Assembly (NCBI RefSeq): GCF_018119395.1
Contig: NZ_JAGPWD010000012.1
Location: 1 to 64,000 of the forward strand
Direction of reading: 5' to 3'
Length of the DNA: 64,000 nucleotides
Origin: Massilia sp. ZL223
Lineage (GTDB): Bacteria; Pseudomonadota; Gammaproteobacteria; Burkholderiales; Burkholderiaceae_D
In this document: positions 23,679 through 33,391 of the stretch, piece by piece
How positions within the stretch are numbered: the stretch's first letter is position 1
Layout of the letters: each line of letters begins with the position of its first letter
Notes under the pieces: model-generated
Database searches by the model: none
What the model was told of the DNA's origin: nothing
Seen by the model: the letters and a program-made list of their open reading frames with translations, nothing else
Program-made: the position numbers and the translations under genes

Positions 23679-25646
23679 TTAGCGGCCGATCGACAGCAAG
23701 GTGTCGAAGATGGTGCCGGCGATCTGCATCACCTTGCCGGCCGCCTGGTAAGCCTGCTGGTACTTGATCAGGTTGGTCGCTTCCTCGTCCAGGTTCACGC
23801 CCGAGACGTCGCTGGCGGCGCCCTGCGCCTGGGCCAGCAAGGCGTCGCCGGCCTTGGCGTTCACCTGCACTTCGCGCGTCTTGTTGCCGACCGTGCTGAC
23901 CAGCTGGGCGTACGAGGTCTGGAAGGTCGCGCTGCCGTTGTTGAAGATGTTCTTGGTCTGCAGGTCGCCCAGCAGGCCGATGTTGCGGGTGTCGCCGCTG
24001 CCGCTGGTGTTGCCGGCGATCTGGAAGGTGTCGCCGTTGCCCGGCGCGCCGGTCATGGTGACGCTGACGCCGCCGAAGGTGTAGGTGGCGCCGTTCGTGA
24101 ACGGCACGTTGCTGGCCGGCGCCGGGTAATTGGTCGCCACGCCCGCGGTGTCGACCACGCGCACCGCCATGCCGGCCGGGAAGCCCGTCATCTGGCCGGT
24201 GGCGCCGTCATAGCTCAGCGTCACCGGCAGCGATGGGCCCGCGCCCAGGAAGTTGCTGTCGACCTTGCCTTCGCTGATCTTGCCGGTGCCGGTGTTGGTG
24301 AGCGGCGCGCTGGTGGCGATCGGCGCCGCGGCGGCGATCTGCGAGACGTCGTTGGCCAGCACCTTGAAGTTGGCGGCGCCGTTGATGGTCGGACGCACCA
24401 GGAAGTTGTCGCCGGCCTGGGCCAGGCCGGAAATGTTGAACTCGACGCCGTCGATCACCCGGGTGGTGCCGGCCGCGTTGTAGGGGGTGATCGCAGTCGA
24501 GACGTTGTCCGACAGGCGGATCACGTTGTAGTTGGTGCCGTCGAACTCGACCTTGTAGTCGCTGTCCTTGAGCTGGCCCGGGTCCGTCACCTTGGCCGCG
24601 ACCTCGGTAGTCGAAGACAGGGCGTTGTTGATGTTGCGGCCCACGAAGGCCGGCGACTCGGCGAAGAAATCGGCGCCCGGCTGGCCGTTCGCGTCCACGC
24701 CCAGCTTGTGCTGCTTGTTGAATTCGATCGCCATGCCGAGCGCGATCTTGCCGAGCGCGCTCTGGGCCGGGTCGAGGGTGGTGACGCGGAAGTCCAGTGC
24801 GCCGCCCAGTTCGCCGCCGCTCAGGGTGCCTTCCGGCAGGATCGAGACCTTGTTGCCGACCACATAGCCGACTTCGAGGCGGGTCAGGTCGACCGGCGAC
24901 TTGGTCGCGGCCAGCTGGTAGGCCGTCTGCCCCACCACCAGCGGCTGGCCGCTGCCGATCGAGATCGTCAGGCTGTTGTTGTCGCCCGGGGTGACGGTGG
25001 CCTTCACCTGCTTGTTCAGTTCCAGCACCAGCTGGTCGCGCTTGTCCAGTAGGTCGTTCGGCGCGCGCGTCTCGCTCGAGGCGTAGTTGCCGATCTGTTC
25101 ATTCAGCCCGGCGATCTGCTGGGCGTAGGTGTTGATGATATTGACGCTGGCTTCGATGGTCGTGTTGACGCCTTCGCGGATCTCGCCCAGGCGCGCATCG
25201 AGGGCCTGGAAGCGGGTCGCCATGGTGTCGGCGGCGGAGAGCATGGCCTGGCGCGAGGGCACCGAGGCGCGGTTGCCGGCCATGTCCTGCACGCCCTTGA
25301 AGAAGCCTTGCAGGGCCGGCGACAGGCCCGCGGTCTGGTCGGCCAGCAGGTTGTCGATCTGGGAAATCTGCGAGTAATACGATTCCAGGCCGCTCACGCT
25401 GGACTGGGCGGTGCGCACCTGGCTGTTCAGGAATTCGTCGCTGTAGCGCTTGATCTGGGAGATCTGGGTGCCGGTGCCCAAAAAGCCGATGCCGCCCAGG
25501 TCGAGCGCCACCGCGGTGGACTGCACCACGCCCTGGCGGCTGTAGCCCGGCACGTTGGCGTTGGTGATGTTGTGGCCGGTCGTGGACAGGCCCGCCTGTG
25601 CCGCGAACAGGCCGCTTTTGCCAATGCTGAGAAGGTTACCGGCCAT
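23679..25646 (-). CDS. flgK: Flagellar hook-associated protein FlgK
   Basis: A 655-residue FlgK (HAP1), the first hook-filament junction protein. The N-terminus (LLSIGKSGLFAAQAGLSTTG, HNITNANVPGYSRQ) is the flagellar rod/hook motif, and the C-terminus (DEEATNLIKYQQAYQAAGKV, MQIAGTIFDTLL) is the family's closing coiled coil. The central ~350 residues are variable beta domains. The length is normal for the order. Confidence 0.96.
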   Translation of the reverse strand: MAGNLLSIGKSGLFAAQAGLSTTGHNITNANVPGYSRQGVVQSTAVALDLGGIGFLGTGTQISQIKRYSDEFLNSQVRTAQSSVSGLESYYSQISQIDNLLADQTAGLSPALQGFFKGVQDMAGNRASVPSRQAMLSAADTMATRFQALDARLGEIREGVNTTIEASVNIINTYAQQIAGLNEQIGNYASSETRAPNDLLDKRDQLVLELNKQVKATVTPGDNNSLTISIGSGQPLVVGQTAYQLAATKSPVDLTRLEVGYVVGNKVSILPEGTLSGGELGGALDFRVTTLDPAQSALGKIALGMAIEFNKQHKLGVDANGQPGADFFAESPAFVGRNINNALSSTTEVAAKVTDPGQLKDSDYKVEFDGTNYNVIRLSDNVSTAITPYNAAGTTRVIDGVEFNISGLAQAGDNFLVRPTINGAANFKVLANDVSQIAAAAPIATSAPLTNTGTGKISEGKVDSNFLGAGPSLPVTLSYDGATGQMTGFPAGMAVRVVDTAGVATNYPAPASNVPFTNGATYTFGGVSVTMTGAPGNGDTFQIAGNTSGSGDTRNIGLLGDLQTKNIFNNGSATFQTSYAQLVSTVGNKTREVQVNAKAGDALLAQAQGAASDVSGVNLDEEATNLIKYQQAYQAAGKVMQIAGTIFDTLLSIGR

Positions 25647-25709
25647 GTTGATCTTCTTTCTCTAACTCTCTTCGTTGACGGCAGCTTTTCCGGAAACTTG
25701 ATGGTCCGG

Positions 25710-26651
25710 TCAGGCCAGCGAATTCTTGATGATGCGGGTCAGCTTGGTGGCGTAGTGCGGATCGGTCGCATAGCCGGCGCGCTGCAGGCCCTGGGCGAAG
25801 GCGGCCGCATCGCCGCCGCTGGCGATGACTTTTTCGTAACGCGGGTTCTTGGCCAGCATGTTGGCGTAGTCCTTGAACGATTCCGCCGGCGAGTCGTAGG
25901 CGCGGAATTTCTCCACCTTGGTGTGCGGGCGGCCGTTCACGTATTCGGTGGTGACGGCGGTGGCGACCTTGCCCTTCCAGCCCGGGCCGGCCTTGATGCC
26001 GAACAGGTTGTGGCTGTTGCTGCCGTCGGCATTGCGGATCATGCGCTTGCCCCAGCCGCTTTCCAGCGCGGCCTGGCCCAGCATGAACTTGGCCGGCACG
26101 CCGGTGGCGCGCTCGGCTTCGGCCGCGTGGACGTGCAGTTTTTCCTGGAAGGAGCGCACGTGCGGCGCCTGGATGCGGCCGCTGGCGGTGGTCAGGGGCA
26201 GCGGCGGCGCGGCGGCCGCAGGCACACCGCTCACCATTGCGCCGGACTTGATCATGGTGGCGGCGTCCATCGGGCCGGGCATGGCGTTGCCCGAAGTGGT
26301 CGCGTTGCCCTCGCCGCCGATGGCAAGCGCCTGCTGGCCCATGTTCTGGGCGCCCAGCTGGCGGGTCAGGACGTCGGCCAGGCCCATGCCGCGCTTGGCC
26401 AGGTTCTGGCTCATCTGCTGGTCCAGCATGCCGGTGAACATCTTGGTCTGCTGGTTGTCGAGCATGCCTTCCTGCGGGGTGGCGTCGCGCATGCTCTTCA
26501 TCATCATGTTAATGAACATCGACTCGAACTGGGTGGCCGCTTCCTTCAGCGCGCCCGGCGAGCCGGCTTTCGCGCTTTGCTTGAGCTCACCCAGGCCCTT
26601 GGTGTCGAGGGCGAACTTGGTGCTCAGGTCGGTTTTGTTCGAGGCGATCAT
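25710..26651 (-). CDS. flgJ: Flagellar rod-assembly protein and muramidase FlgJ
   Basis: A 313-residue two-domain FlgJ. The N-terminal rod-capping domain (EAATQFESMFINMMMKSMRD, residues ~35-110) is followed by a Gly/Ala/Pro linker. The C-terminal glucosaminidase-type domain starts near residue 165 (FMLGQAALESGWGKRMI, with the catalytic Glu in LESGWG) and includes SHNLFGIKAGPGWKGKV and YDSPAESFKDYANML. It cuts peptidoglycan to let the rod pass. The full two-domain form fits beta- and gammaproteobacteria. Confidence 0.96.
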   Translation of the reverse strand: MIASNKTDLSTKFALDTKGLGELKQSAKAGSPGALKEAATQFESMFINMMMKSMRDATPQEGMLDNQQTKMFTGMLDQQMSQNLAKRGMGLADVLTRQLGAQNMGQQALAIGGEGNATTSGNAMPGPMDAATMIKSGAMVSGVPAAAAPPLPLTTASGRIQAPHVRSFQEKLHVHAAEAERATGVPAKFMLGQAALESGWGKRMIRNADGSNSHNLFGIKAGPGWKGKVATAVTTEYVNGRPHTKVEKFRAYDSPAESFKDYANMLAKNPRYEKVIASGGDAAAFAQGLQRAGYATDPHYATKLTRIIKNSLA

Positions 26652-26664
26652 GATGCACTCTTCC

Positions 26665-27786
26665 TTAGATGATCTCGAGGTCGGCGCGCAGCGAGCCGGA
26701 CGCCTTCAGCGCCTGCATGATGGCCAGCAGGTCTTGCGGGGTGGCGCCGATCGAATTCAGCGCCTTGACCACTTCGGCCAGCGAGGCGCCGCCCTTCACC
26801 ATCAGCACCTTGCCCGGATCCTTCTTGATCTCGACCGACGGGTTCTGGGTGACCACGGTGGCGCCGCGCGAGCCCGGAGCCGGCTGGCTGACATTGGTGT
26901 CGGCGCCGATGGTCACCGACAGGTTGCCGTGCGAGATGGCGCAGTTGTCCAGCATGACGGCCTGGTTCATCACCACCGAGCCGGTGCGCGCGTTCAGGAT
27001 CACCTTGGCCGAGGCCGAGGCCGGCTTGATGTCGATCTGTTCCAGCATGCCCAGGAAGGCCACGCGCTGGTCGCTCGAGGACGGGGTGCGCACGCGGATC
27101 ACGCGGCCGTCCAGGGCGGTCGCCACGCCGGCGCCGAACTGGTCGTTGACGGCTTCGACGACGCGCGCGGCGGTCGAGAAATCGGTTTCCTTCAGCTCCA
27201 GGCGGATCTGGTTGTTCTCGCCCAGGTTCGACGCGACGGCGCGCTCGACGGTCGCGCCGCCCGAGATCTTGCCCACCGCCAGGTGGTTGACCTGGACCTG
27301 GGCGCCGCCGCCAGGGGCCTGGGCGCCGACGCCGCCGACCACCAGGTTGCCCTGGCCCATCGCGTACACCTGGCCATCGGCGCCGTGCAGCGGCGTCATC
27401 AAGAGGGTGCCGCCGCGCAGGCTTTTCGCGTTGCCGATCGAGGAGACGGTGATGTCGATGGTCTGGCCCGGCTGGGCGAAGGCCGGCAGCGAAGCGGTGA
27501 CCATCACGGCGGCCACGTTCTTCAGCTGCAGCTGGGTGCCGCGCGGCAGGTTCACGCCCTTCTGCTGCAGCATCGCCTGGATCGACTGCACGGTGAACGG
27601 GGTCTGGCTGGTCTGGTCGCCGGTGCCGTCCAGGCCGACCACGATGCCGTAGCCGGACAGCTGGTTCTGGCGCACGCCGGCGACGGTGGCCAGGTCTTTC
27701 AGGCGCTCGGCCTGGGCCGGTGCGGCAGCCAGGGCGGTGACCAGGACGGTGGCGGACAGCAGGACAAAGGAGGTGAACTTGCGCAT
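26665..27786 (-). CDS. flgI: Flagellar P-ring protein FlgI
   Basis: A 373-residue FlgI with a Sec signal peptide (VLLSATVLVTALAAAPAQA). The mature N-terminus (ERLKDLATVAGVRQNQLSGY, GIVVGLDGTGDQ) and the end (LVKALNSIGATPQDLLAIMQ-like, closing ASGSLRADLEII) match the family. It builds the peptidoglycan-level bushing of the rod. It lies 8 bp after flgH. Confidence 0.97.
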   Translation of the reverse strand: MRKFTSFVLLSATVLVTALAAAPAQAERLKDLATVAGVRQNQLSGYGIVVGLDGTGDQTSQTPFTVQSIQAMLQQKGVNLPRGTQLQLKNVAAVMVTASLPAFAQPGQTIDITVSSIGNAKSLRGGTLLMTPLHGADGQVYAMGQGNLVVGGVGAQAPGGGAQVQVNHLAVGKISGGATVERAVASNLGENNQIRLELKETDFSTAARVVEAVNDQFGAGVATALDGRVIRVRTPSSSDQRVAFLGMLEQIDIKPASASAKVILNARTGSVVMNQAVMLDNCAISHGNLSVTIGADTNVSQPAPGSRGATVVTQNPSVEIKKDPGKVLMVKGGASLAEVVKALNSIGATPQDLLAIMQALKASGSLRADLEII

Positions 27787-27794
27787 GATTACAT

Positions 27795-28445
27795 TCAGAA
27801 CGGCAGCATCGACAGGAAGAAGCGCGACAGCATCGAGTTGACCTCGGCGCGGTCGATACGGCTGTTGGTGCGGTACTCGACACGGGCGTCGGCCACCACC
27901 GTCGACGAGACGATGTTGCCCGGCTGGATGGTGTCGGGGCTGACCATGCCCGAGAAGCGGATGAACTCGACACCCTTGTTCATGGCGATCTGCTTTTCGC
28001 CGGCCACGATCAGGTTGCCGTTCGGGAGCACTTCGGTGACGGTCACGCCCAGGGTGCCGCTGAAGTCGTTCGAGGCGCTCTGCTTGTCGCCGTCCGCGAA
28101 CTTGGTTTCCGCTTCCAGCGCCACGCTGGCGCCGATCGCCGACTGCAGCACGCCCGGCGCCGCGAAGCTGGCGCTGCCGTTCTTGTTGCCCGAGCTGGCG
28201 CCGGACTTGTTGGCGCTGGTGCGCTCGCTGATGTTGATGGTCAAGAGGTCGCCGATGTGGCGCGCGCGGCGATCCTCGAACATCGGACGGTAGCTGTTGG
28301 CGTTGTAGATCGCGCCCGGGGTCGGCGGCGCGGTCTCGACCAGCATCGGACGCGCGCTGGTCGGGCCCTGCACGATGGTGCTGGGAGCGGTGGCGCAGCC
28401 GGCGAGCAGCACCAGCGCAGCGAAGGAGGCAATAAACGATTTCAT
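27795..28445 (-). CDS. flgH: Flagellar L-ring lipoprotein FlgH
   Basis: A 216-residue outer-membrane ring protein. The lipobox is LLAGC with the lipidated Cys at residue 17. Family motifs are [53 protein letters not shown] and [13 protein letters not shown]. Its start overlaps the flgG stop by 4 bp. Confidence 0.97.
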   Translation of the reverse strand: MKSFIASFAALVLLAGCATAPSTIVQGPTSARPMLVETAPPTPGAIYNANSYRPMFEDRRARHIGDLLTINISERTSANKSGASSGNKNGSASFAAPGVLQSAIGASVALEAETKFADGDKQSASNDFSGTLGVTVTEVLPNGNLIVAGEKQIAMNKGVEFIRFSGMVSPDTIQPGNIVSSTVVADARVEYRTNSRIDRAEVNSMLSRFFLSMLPF

Positions 28446-29224
28446 AACTGGGACAGCTTCTGCAGCATCTGGTCGGAGGTGGTGATCGCCTTGCTGTTGA
28501 TCTCGTAGGCGCGCTGGGTCTGGATCATGTTGACCATTTCCTCGACCACGTTGACGTTCGAGGATTCGACATAGCCCTGCATCAGGACGCCGGCGCCGTT
28601 GGTGCCCGGGACGTTCAGGTTGGGGTTGCCCGAGGCGCCGGTCTCGACGTACAGGTTCTCGCCGCGCGATTCCAGGCCGGCCGGGTTCACGAAGGTCGCC
28701 AGCTGGAGCGAGCCGACCTGGGTCGGGGCCACGGTGCCCGGCAGCTTGACGGACACGGTGCCGTCGCGGCCGACGGTGATCGATTCGGCGTTCGACGGGA
28801 TGGTGATGGCGGGCTGGACCACGAAGCCGCTGGAGGTGACCAGCTGGCCGTTGGCGTCGGTCTGGAAGGAACCGTCGCGGGTGTAGGCCTGGGTGCCGTC
28901 CGGCAGCAGCACCGGGAAGAAGCCCGAGCCGTTGACCATCACGTCTTTCGAATTGCCGGTCAGCTGGGGATTACCCTGGGTGTGGATGCGCTCGGTGGCG
29001 ACGGTGCGCACACCGGTACCGATCTGCAGGCCCGAAGGCAGGTTGCTTTGCTGCGAGGACTGGGCGCCGGGCTGGCGCACGTTCTGGTACAGCAGGTCCT
29101 CGAACACCGCACGGGAGCGTTTGAACCCGTTGGTGCTGACGTTGGCGAGGTTGTTGGTGATGACGTCGAGGTTGGTCTGCTGCGCTTCGAGGCCGGTCTT
29201 GGCGATAAACAGCGAACGGATCAT
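28442..29224 (-). CDS. flgG: Flagellar distal rod protein FlgG
   Basis: A 260-residue FlgG of standard length. The N-terminal rod motif ([38 protein letters not shown]) and the C-terminal motif ([31 protein letters not shown]) are complete. It forms the distal rod between flgF and the hook. The gene overlaps flgH by 4 bp and follows flgF after 64 bp. Confidence 0.97.
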   Translation of the reverse strand: MIRSLFIAKTGLEAQQTNLDVITNNLANVSTNGFKRSRAVFEDLLYQNVRQPGAQSSQQSNLPSGLQIGTGVRTVATERIHTQGNPQLTGNSKDVMVNGSGFFPVLLPDGTQAYTRDGSFQTDANGQLVTSSGFVVQPAITIPSNAESITVGRDGTVSVKLPGTVAPTQVGSLQLATFVNPAGLESRGENLYVETGASGNPNLNVPGTNGAGVLMQGYVESSNVNVVEEMVNMIQTQRAYEINSKAITTSDQMLQKLSQL

Positions 29225-29288
29225 GGAATTCTCCTAAGGGCGGCAGACGAAGTCCGCCACGTACAGGAGAATTATGCTGCAGCAACTA

Positions 29289-30029
29289 TCAATTCAAAGC
29301 GAGGATCTGGGTGGCTTTCGCGGCGTTATTCTCGGCGTTCTTCAGCAGGCTCATTTGGGTTTCGAAGGAGCGCGCCAGCGAAATCATCTGCACCATGGAA
29401 TCCACCGCGCTGACGTTCGAGCCTTCCAGGGCGCCGCCGGCGACCCGGATGTTCGGATCGAAGGTCGCCGCGCTGCCGTCCTTGAGGCGGAACAGGCCGT
29501 CGTCGCCGCGCACCAGGTCGCCCGTGGGCGGATTCACCAGCTTCAGGCGGCCGAGCACGACCGGGGCGGCCGGCTGGTCGGTATTCGAGACGGTCGAGAT
29601 GGTGCCGTCGGCGCCCACGGTCACGGTGGCGTCGGGCGGGATGGTGATCGGACCGCCCTCGCCCGCGATGGTGTTGCCGGACGCGGTCTGCAGCAGGCCG
29701 TTCGGGCTCATCTGCAGGGAACCGTTGCGGGTATAGGCTTCGGTGCCGTCCGCCATCTGGACCGCGAGCCAGCCCTCGCCCTTGACCGCCACGTCGAGGT
29801 CGCGCCCGGTGATTTGCAGCGGGCCGGCCGTGAAGTCGTGGCCGGCGGTCGAGTCGAGCACGAAGGCGCGCGTCGGCAGGCCCGGGCCCTGGACCGGGGC
29901 CGCGCGGAAGATGTCGAGCTGGGCGCGGAAACCCGTCGTGTTGACGTTGGCCAGGTTGTTCGAGGTGGTGGCCTGCTGCTCCAGGATGTGCTTCGCGCCG
30001 GAGGCGGCGGTGTAGATCAGGCGGTCCAT
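29289..30029 (-). CDS. flgF: Flagellar proximal rod protein FlgF
   Basis: A 246-residue FlgF: N-terminal MDRLIYTAASGAKHILEQQA with TTSNNLANVNTTGFRAQL, the central YTRNGSLQMSPNGLLQTASG, and C-terminal VAGGALEGSNVSAVDSMVQM. It belongs to the rod/hook family and is distinguished from FlgG by the MDRLIYTAASGA start and by gene order. Confidence 0.96.
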   Translation of the reverse strand: MDRLIYTAASGAKHILEQQATTSNNLANVNTTGFRAQLDIFRAAPVQGPGLPTRAFVLDSTAGHDFTAGPLQITGRDLDVAVKGEGWLAVQMADGTEAYTRNGSLQMSPNGLLQTASGNTIAGEGGPITIPPDATVTVGADGTISTVSNTDQPAAPVVLGRLKLVNPPTGDLVRGDDGLFRLKDGSAATFDPNIRVAGGALEGSNVSAVDSMVQMISLARSFETQMSLLKNAENNAAKATQILALN

Positions 30030-30096
30030 GTCTTGTCCTTTTTGCTATGCGGTGCGCCGGCGCAAGCGCGTCCGGCGCAGTCAACTCACGCTTGCA

Positions 30097-31638
30097 TCAA
30101 CGCAGGTTCACCAGGGTTTGCAGCACCGAGTCCTGGGTCTTGATGGTCTGCGCATTCGCCTGGTAGACGCGCTGCGCCGTGATCATGTTGACCAGTTCCG
30201 CGGTCAGGTCGACGTTCGAGGCTTCCACCGCCGAGGCCTGCAGCACGCCCATGCCGCCCGTGTTCGGGGTGCCGACCAGGGGCACGCCCGAGTTGGACGA
30301 TTCGGCCCAGGCGTTGTTGCCCAGCGGCTCGAGGCCGTTCGGGTTGGTGAAGTTGGCCAGCACCACCTGGCCCAGCGGCTTGGTCTGGCCGTTGCTGTAC
30401 TGGCCCAGGATCACGCCGTCGGCGCCGGCGGTGAAGCGCTGCAGGGTGCCGGCCTTGTAGCCGTCCTGCACGATCTTCTTCTCGCTGGTCGGGCTGCCGT
30501 ACTGGGTGGTGCCGGCGTAGTCGATTTCCATCGGCAGGGTCAGCTCGGCGCCGGTCGAGGGGAAGACCGGCAAGGTGACGTTGAACTTGCCGGCGGTGCC
30601 GGTCGACGCCAGATTGAGCGCGCCGTTGGTGTCGAACTTCAGCTGGCCGATCGACTGCGCCGGCACCCGGATGGCCTTGGCCATTGCGGCATCGATATCC
30701 GCCGGGCTGGCGCCCGGGATGGCGGCCGCGCTGGCGGCTGCCGCTGCGATTTCCGCCTGGTTGGCCGCCGTCGATCCCTGGGCTGCGGCTTCGGTCACGA
30801 CCATGCCCGAGGCGGCAGTGGCGTAGGCGCCGATCGCGCTGGCGATGGTCGCGGCTACGGGCGGCACGGCCTTGGTCGCGGCTTCCCAGTTGGCGCGCGC
30901 CGTATTCACGCCGGCGAACGCCGGGCCGGTGCCCTGGGCGGCGGCGGCCACGCCAAGCGCGGCGACCTCGGTGCCGTCGTTGGCGACGTACACGTCCCAG
31001 GTGCCCGGGGCGCTCTCGTTCTTCACATAGTAGGTCGACAGCACATGCGGATTGCCCAGCGTGTCGTACACGCTCATCGGGGTCTGCTTGTTGTAGGTGG
31101 TCGGGTCGTTGGCGTCGAAAGGCGAATTGACCGGGGCCGTGGTGCGCGAGTCCAGGTTCAGCTGGATGTCGACGTCCGAGGTCTGCACCGGGTCCAGGTC
31201 GGCGGTGTCGATCTGCAGCGGCACCGGGGCGCCGGCCGACAGCTGGCCGGCCGCGTTCAGGCCGTAGCCGGTCAGCTTGGCGCCCTGGGCATTGATCATG
31301 TAGCCGTTCTTGTCGAGCGAGAACTGGCCGTTGCGCGAATACTGCACCACGCCCGCGGCTTCGATGCGGAAGAAGCCGGCGCCGTTGATAGCGATGTCGA
31401 GCGGGTTGTTCGAGGTTTCGACGTTGCCCTGGCTGAATTGCTGGGCGATGCCGGCGACCTTCACGCCGATACCGGCCGAGTTGCCGCCCGCGCCATTCAG
31501 CGAGTTAGCGTAGACGTCGGCGAACTGGGTGGTCGAACCCTTGAAACCGACCGTGCTCGCGTTGGCGATGTTGTTACCGATGACGTCCAGCGATTTTGCT
31601 GCGCCGTTCAAGCCGCTCAGGCCCTGTTGGAAAGACAT
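30097..31638 (-). CDS. flgE: Flagellar hook protein FlgE with an Ala-rich insertion
   Basis: A 513-residue FlgE, longer than the ~400 residues common in related bacteria. Conserved ends: MSFQQGLSGLNGAAKSLDVI, NNIANASTVGFKGSTTQF, and ASNVDLTAELVNMITAQRVY. Residues ~226-326 (about 30661-30963) are an Ala/Gly/Thr-rich insertion (VAAAAQGTGPAFAGVNTARA, GAYATAASGMVV, AAAAASAAAIPGASPAD) within a surface domain, between WDVYVANDG and IGQLKFDTNG. The insertion is in frame and has the GC content of the gene. It should be exposed on the outer face of the hook. Confidence 0.95.
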   Translation of the reverse strand: MSFQQGLSGLNGAAKSLDVIGNNIANASTVGFKGSTTQFADVYANSLNGAGGNSAGIGVKVAGIAQQFSQGNVETSNNPLDIAINGAGFFRIEAAGVVQYSRNGQFSLDKNGYMINAQGAKLTGYGLNAAGQLSAGAPVPLQIDTADLDPVQTSDVDIQLNLDSRTTAPVNSPFDANDPTTYNKQTPMSVYDTLGNPHVLSTYYVKNESAPGTWDVYVANDGTEVAALGVAAAAQGTGPAFAGVNTARANWEAATKAVPPVAATIASAIGAYATAASGMVVTEAAAQGSTAANQAEIAAAAASAAAIPGASPADIDAAMAKAIRVPAQSIGQLKFDTNGALNLASTGTAGKFNVTLPVFPSTGAELTLPMEIDYAGTTQYGSPTSEKKIVQDGYKAGTLQRFTAGADGVILGQYSNGQTKPLGQVVLANFTNPNGLEPLGNNAWAESSNSGVPLVGTPNTGGMGVLQASAVEASNVDLTAELVNMITAQRVYQANAQTIKTQDSVLQTLVNLR

Positions 31639-31676
31639 GTCGTTTCTCCTGCTAAATGTGTGGGTAAGCGGCTTGC

Positions 31677-32384
31677 TTACAGAACTTGTTTGATGTCGGC
31701 CATGGCTACCGCACCCTTGCCGGGCAGGTTGAGCTTGACGCCGTCCTTGGCATTCGTGGTCACGCTGGCAACGCTGTCGAAGGACAGGCCCTTGGCGTCG
31801 TCGAGCTCCTCGCCGGCGCGGGTGGCGACGACCTTGAAACTGTACTTACCGTCGGGCAGGACCACCGGCTTGCCGTCGCTGTCGAGCTTTTCCGGGTCGG
31901 GCACGCCGTCCCAGGCCACCGGCAGGATGCCGGCCTCTTGCGGGCCCATGTCGATGGTGGCCACTTCCTTGCCGTTGGCGTCCGTGACGAGGATCTGGAC
32001 CTTGTCGGCCGGGGTGGCCAGCTCGACGCCCAAGATAGACTTGCCGCCGGAGAGCTGGACGTCCTTGCCTTCGACCAGCACGCCATGGCCGATCAGGTTG
32101 GTCGCCTGCATCGCCTCGGACGACTGGTAGCTCGACTTCAGGGTTTCCAGGGTCGCGTTCAGCTTGTTCACACCGGTCACGGTCGACAGCTGGGCCAGCT
32201 GGCTGGTCACCTGGGCGTTGTCGAGCGGGTTGAGCGGATCCTGGTTCTTCAGCTGGGTCACCAGCAGGGTCATGAACTTGTCGGTGTCGGCCTGGACGCT
32301 GTCGACTTCCTTCGGCTTGGTGTTCATGGTCGACATCAGGTCATTGATGGTCGAGGCGCTGGAATTGGTATTAACGGTGGTCAT
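31677..32384 (-). CDS. flgD: Flagellar hook-capping protein FlgD
   Basis: A 235-residue FlgD, the scaffold for hook assembly. The N-terminal export/cap segment (DKFMTLLVTQLKNQDPLNPL, DNAQVTSQLAQLSTVTGVNK) and the FlgD Ig-like/TUDOR part (VLVEGKDVQLSGGKSILGVE, PVAWDGVPDPEKLDSDGKPV, LPDGKYSFKVVA) are present. It sits between flgC and flgE as usual. Confidence 0.95.
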   Translation of the reverse strand: MTTVNTNSSASTINDLMSTMNTKPKEVDSVQADTDKFMTLLVTQLKNQDPLNPLDNAQVTSQLAQLSTVTGVNKLNATLETLKSSYQSSEAMQATNLIGHGVLVEGKDVQLSGGKSILGVELATPADKVQILVTDANGKEVATIDMGPQEAGILPVAWDGVPDPEKLDSDGKPVVLPDGKYSFKVVATRAGEELDDAKGLSFDSVASVTTNAKDGVKLNLPGKGAVAMADIKQVL

Positions 32385-32401
32385 GGTCGTTGTTCAGTAC
32401 A

Positions 32402-32803
32402 TTATTGACCGAGGGTCAGGGTCTTGAGCAGCATGGTCTTGGCCGCATTCATTGTCTCGACGTTGGTCTGGTAGGAACGCGAGGCCGACAGCATGTTGAC
32501 CATCTCGTCGACCACGTTCACGTTCGGCATCGTCACATAGCCCTTGTCGTCGGCCAGCGGGTGCTTGGGATCGTAGACCTGCTTCATCGGCGACTGGTCC
32601 TCGACCACTTCGCGCACCCGCACGCCGGTGGCGCCGGAAGCGGTGGGAACCGATTCGAACACGACCGCCTTGGCGCGGTAGGCTTCGCCGGTGGCGCTGG
32701 TGGCGCTGTCGGCGTTGGCCAGGTTGCTGGCGGTGGTGTTCAGGCGCTGGGCCTGGGCGCTCATCGCCGAGCCGGAGACGTTGAAGATATTAAATAGCGA
32801 CAT
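32402..32803 (-). CDS. flgC: Flagellar proximal rod protein FlgC
   Basis: A 133-residue Flg[41 protein letters not shown], the RxKAVVFE motif ([12 protein letters not shown]), and closing [20 protein letters not shown]. The length is typical. It lies 10 bp after flgB. Confidence 0.97.
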   Translation of the reverse strand: MSLFNIFNVSGSAMSAQAQRLNTTASNLANADSATSATGEAYRAKAVVFESVPTASGATGVRVREVVEDQSPMKQVYDPKHPLADDKGYVTMPNVNVVDEMVNMLSASRSYQTNVETMNAAKTMLLKTLTLGQ

Positions 32804-32813
32804 GATTTACCCT

Positions 32814-33224
32814 TTATTGCCCCTGGATGGCCGCCAGCAGGCCCTTGATCTGGTGGTTGATCATCGTGATGCCGGCTTCGTAGCGCAGCGCGTTGTCGGC
32901 GAACTGGTTGCGCTCGACGTCCATGTCGACCGTGTTGCCGTCCACGCTGCCCTGCACCACGCCGCGGTACTGCACCGGAGTGCCGTTGGCCAGGGTGTCG
33001 CCGGTGGCCTGGCCGCGCGGCACGTGGCCCTGGGCGGTGGTGGCCAGGCCGCCCTGGCGGCCGGCCAGCGCACCCTGCAGGGCGCTGGAAAAGTCGATGT
33101 CACGCGCCTTGTAGTTGGGCGTGTCGGCGTTGGCGATGTTCGACGCCAGCAATTCCTGGCGCTGGGCGCGCAGGGACAGGGCCGATTCATGGAAACGCAG
33201 GTAGTCGTCGATTTTGCCGATCAT
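32814..33224 (-). CDS. flgB: Flagellar proximal rod protein FlgB
   Basis: A 136-residue FlgB: IDDYLRFHESALSLRAQRQE, LLASNIANADTPNYKARDID and FADNALRYEAGITMINHQIK. I start at the ATG ending at 33224, preceded by GGAGG; the frame is open to 33266 but the longer start lacks support. It is the first gene of flgBCDEFGHIJKL and is divergent from flgA across 167 bp, in which I see no clear sigma-28 or sigma-54 site. Confidence 0.96.
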   Translation of the reverse strand: MIGKIDDYLRFHESALSLRAQRQELLASNIANADTPNYKARDIDFSSALQGALAGRQGGLATTAQGHVPRGQATGDTLANGTPVQYRGVVQGSVDGNTVDMDVERNQFADNALRYEAGITMINHQIKGLLAAIQGQ

Positions 33225-33391
33225 GCCAGCCTCCAGGCAGATTCTTGTTGGGACAGCACCGATCATACGGATCTGTAAAGCGAGGCAATCGAAGGAGTAG
33301 GATGGGCAAATCCCGGCTATTCATAGTTTCGCTACGGAATCATCACCCCTAAGATGGCAGCATTCCCGGTTTCCCATCCAGGCTGTTTTCC

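Noticed and set aside
22316-25052. Plus-strand frames over flgL and flgK
   Set aside because: Antisense shadows of two clear flagellar genes, with no motifs or ribosome sites.
33225-33391. Sigma-28 site between flgB and flgA (TGTAAAGCGAGG)
   Set aside because: The -35 part is partial and no GCCGATAA follows at the proper distance.
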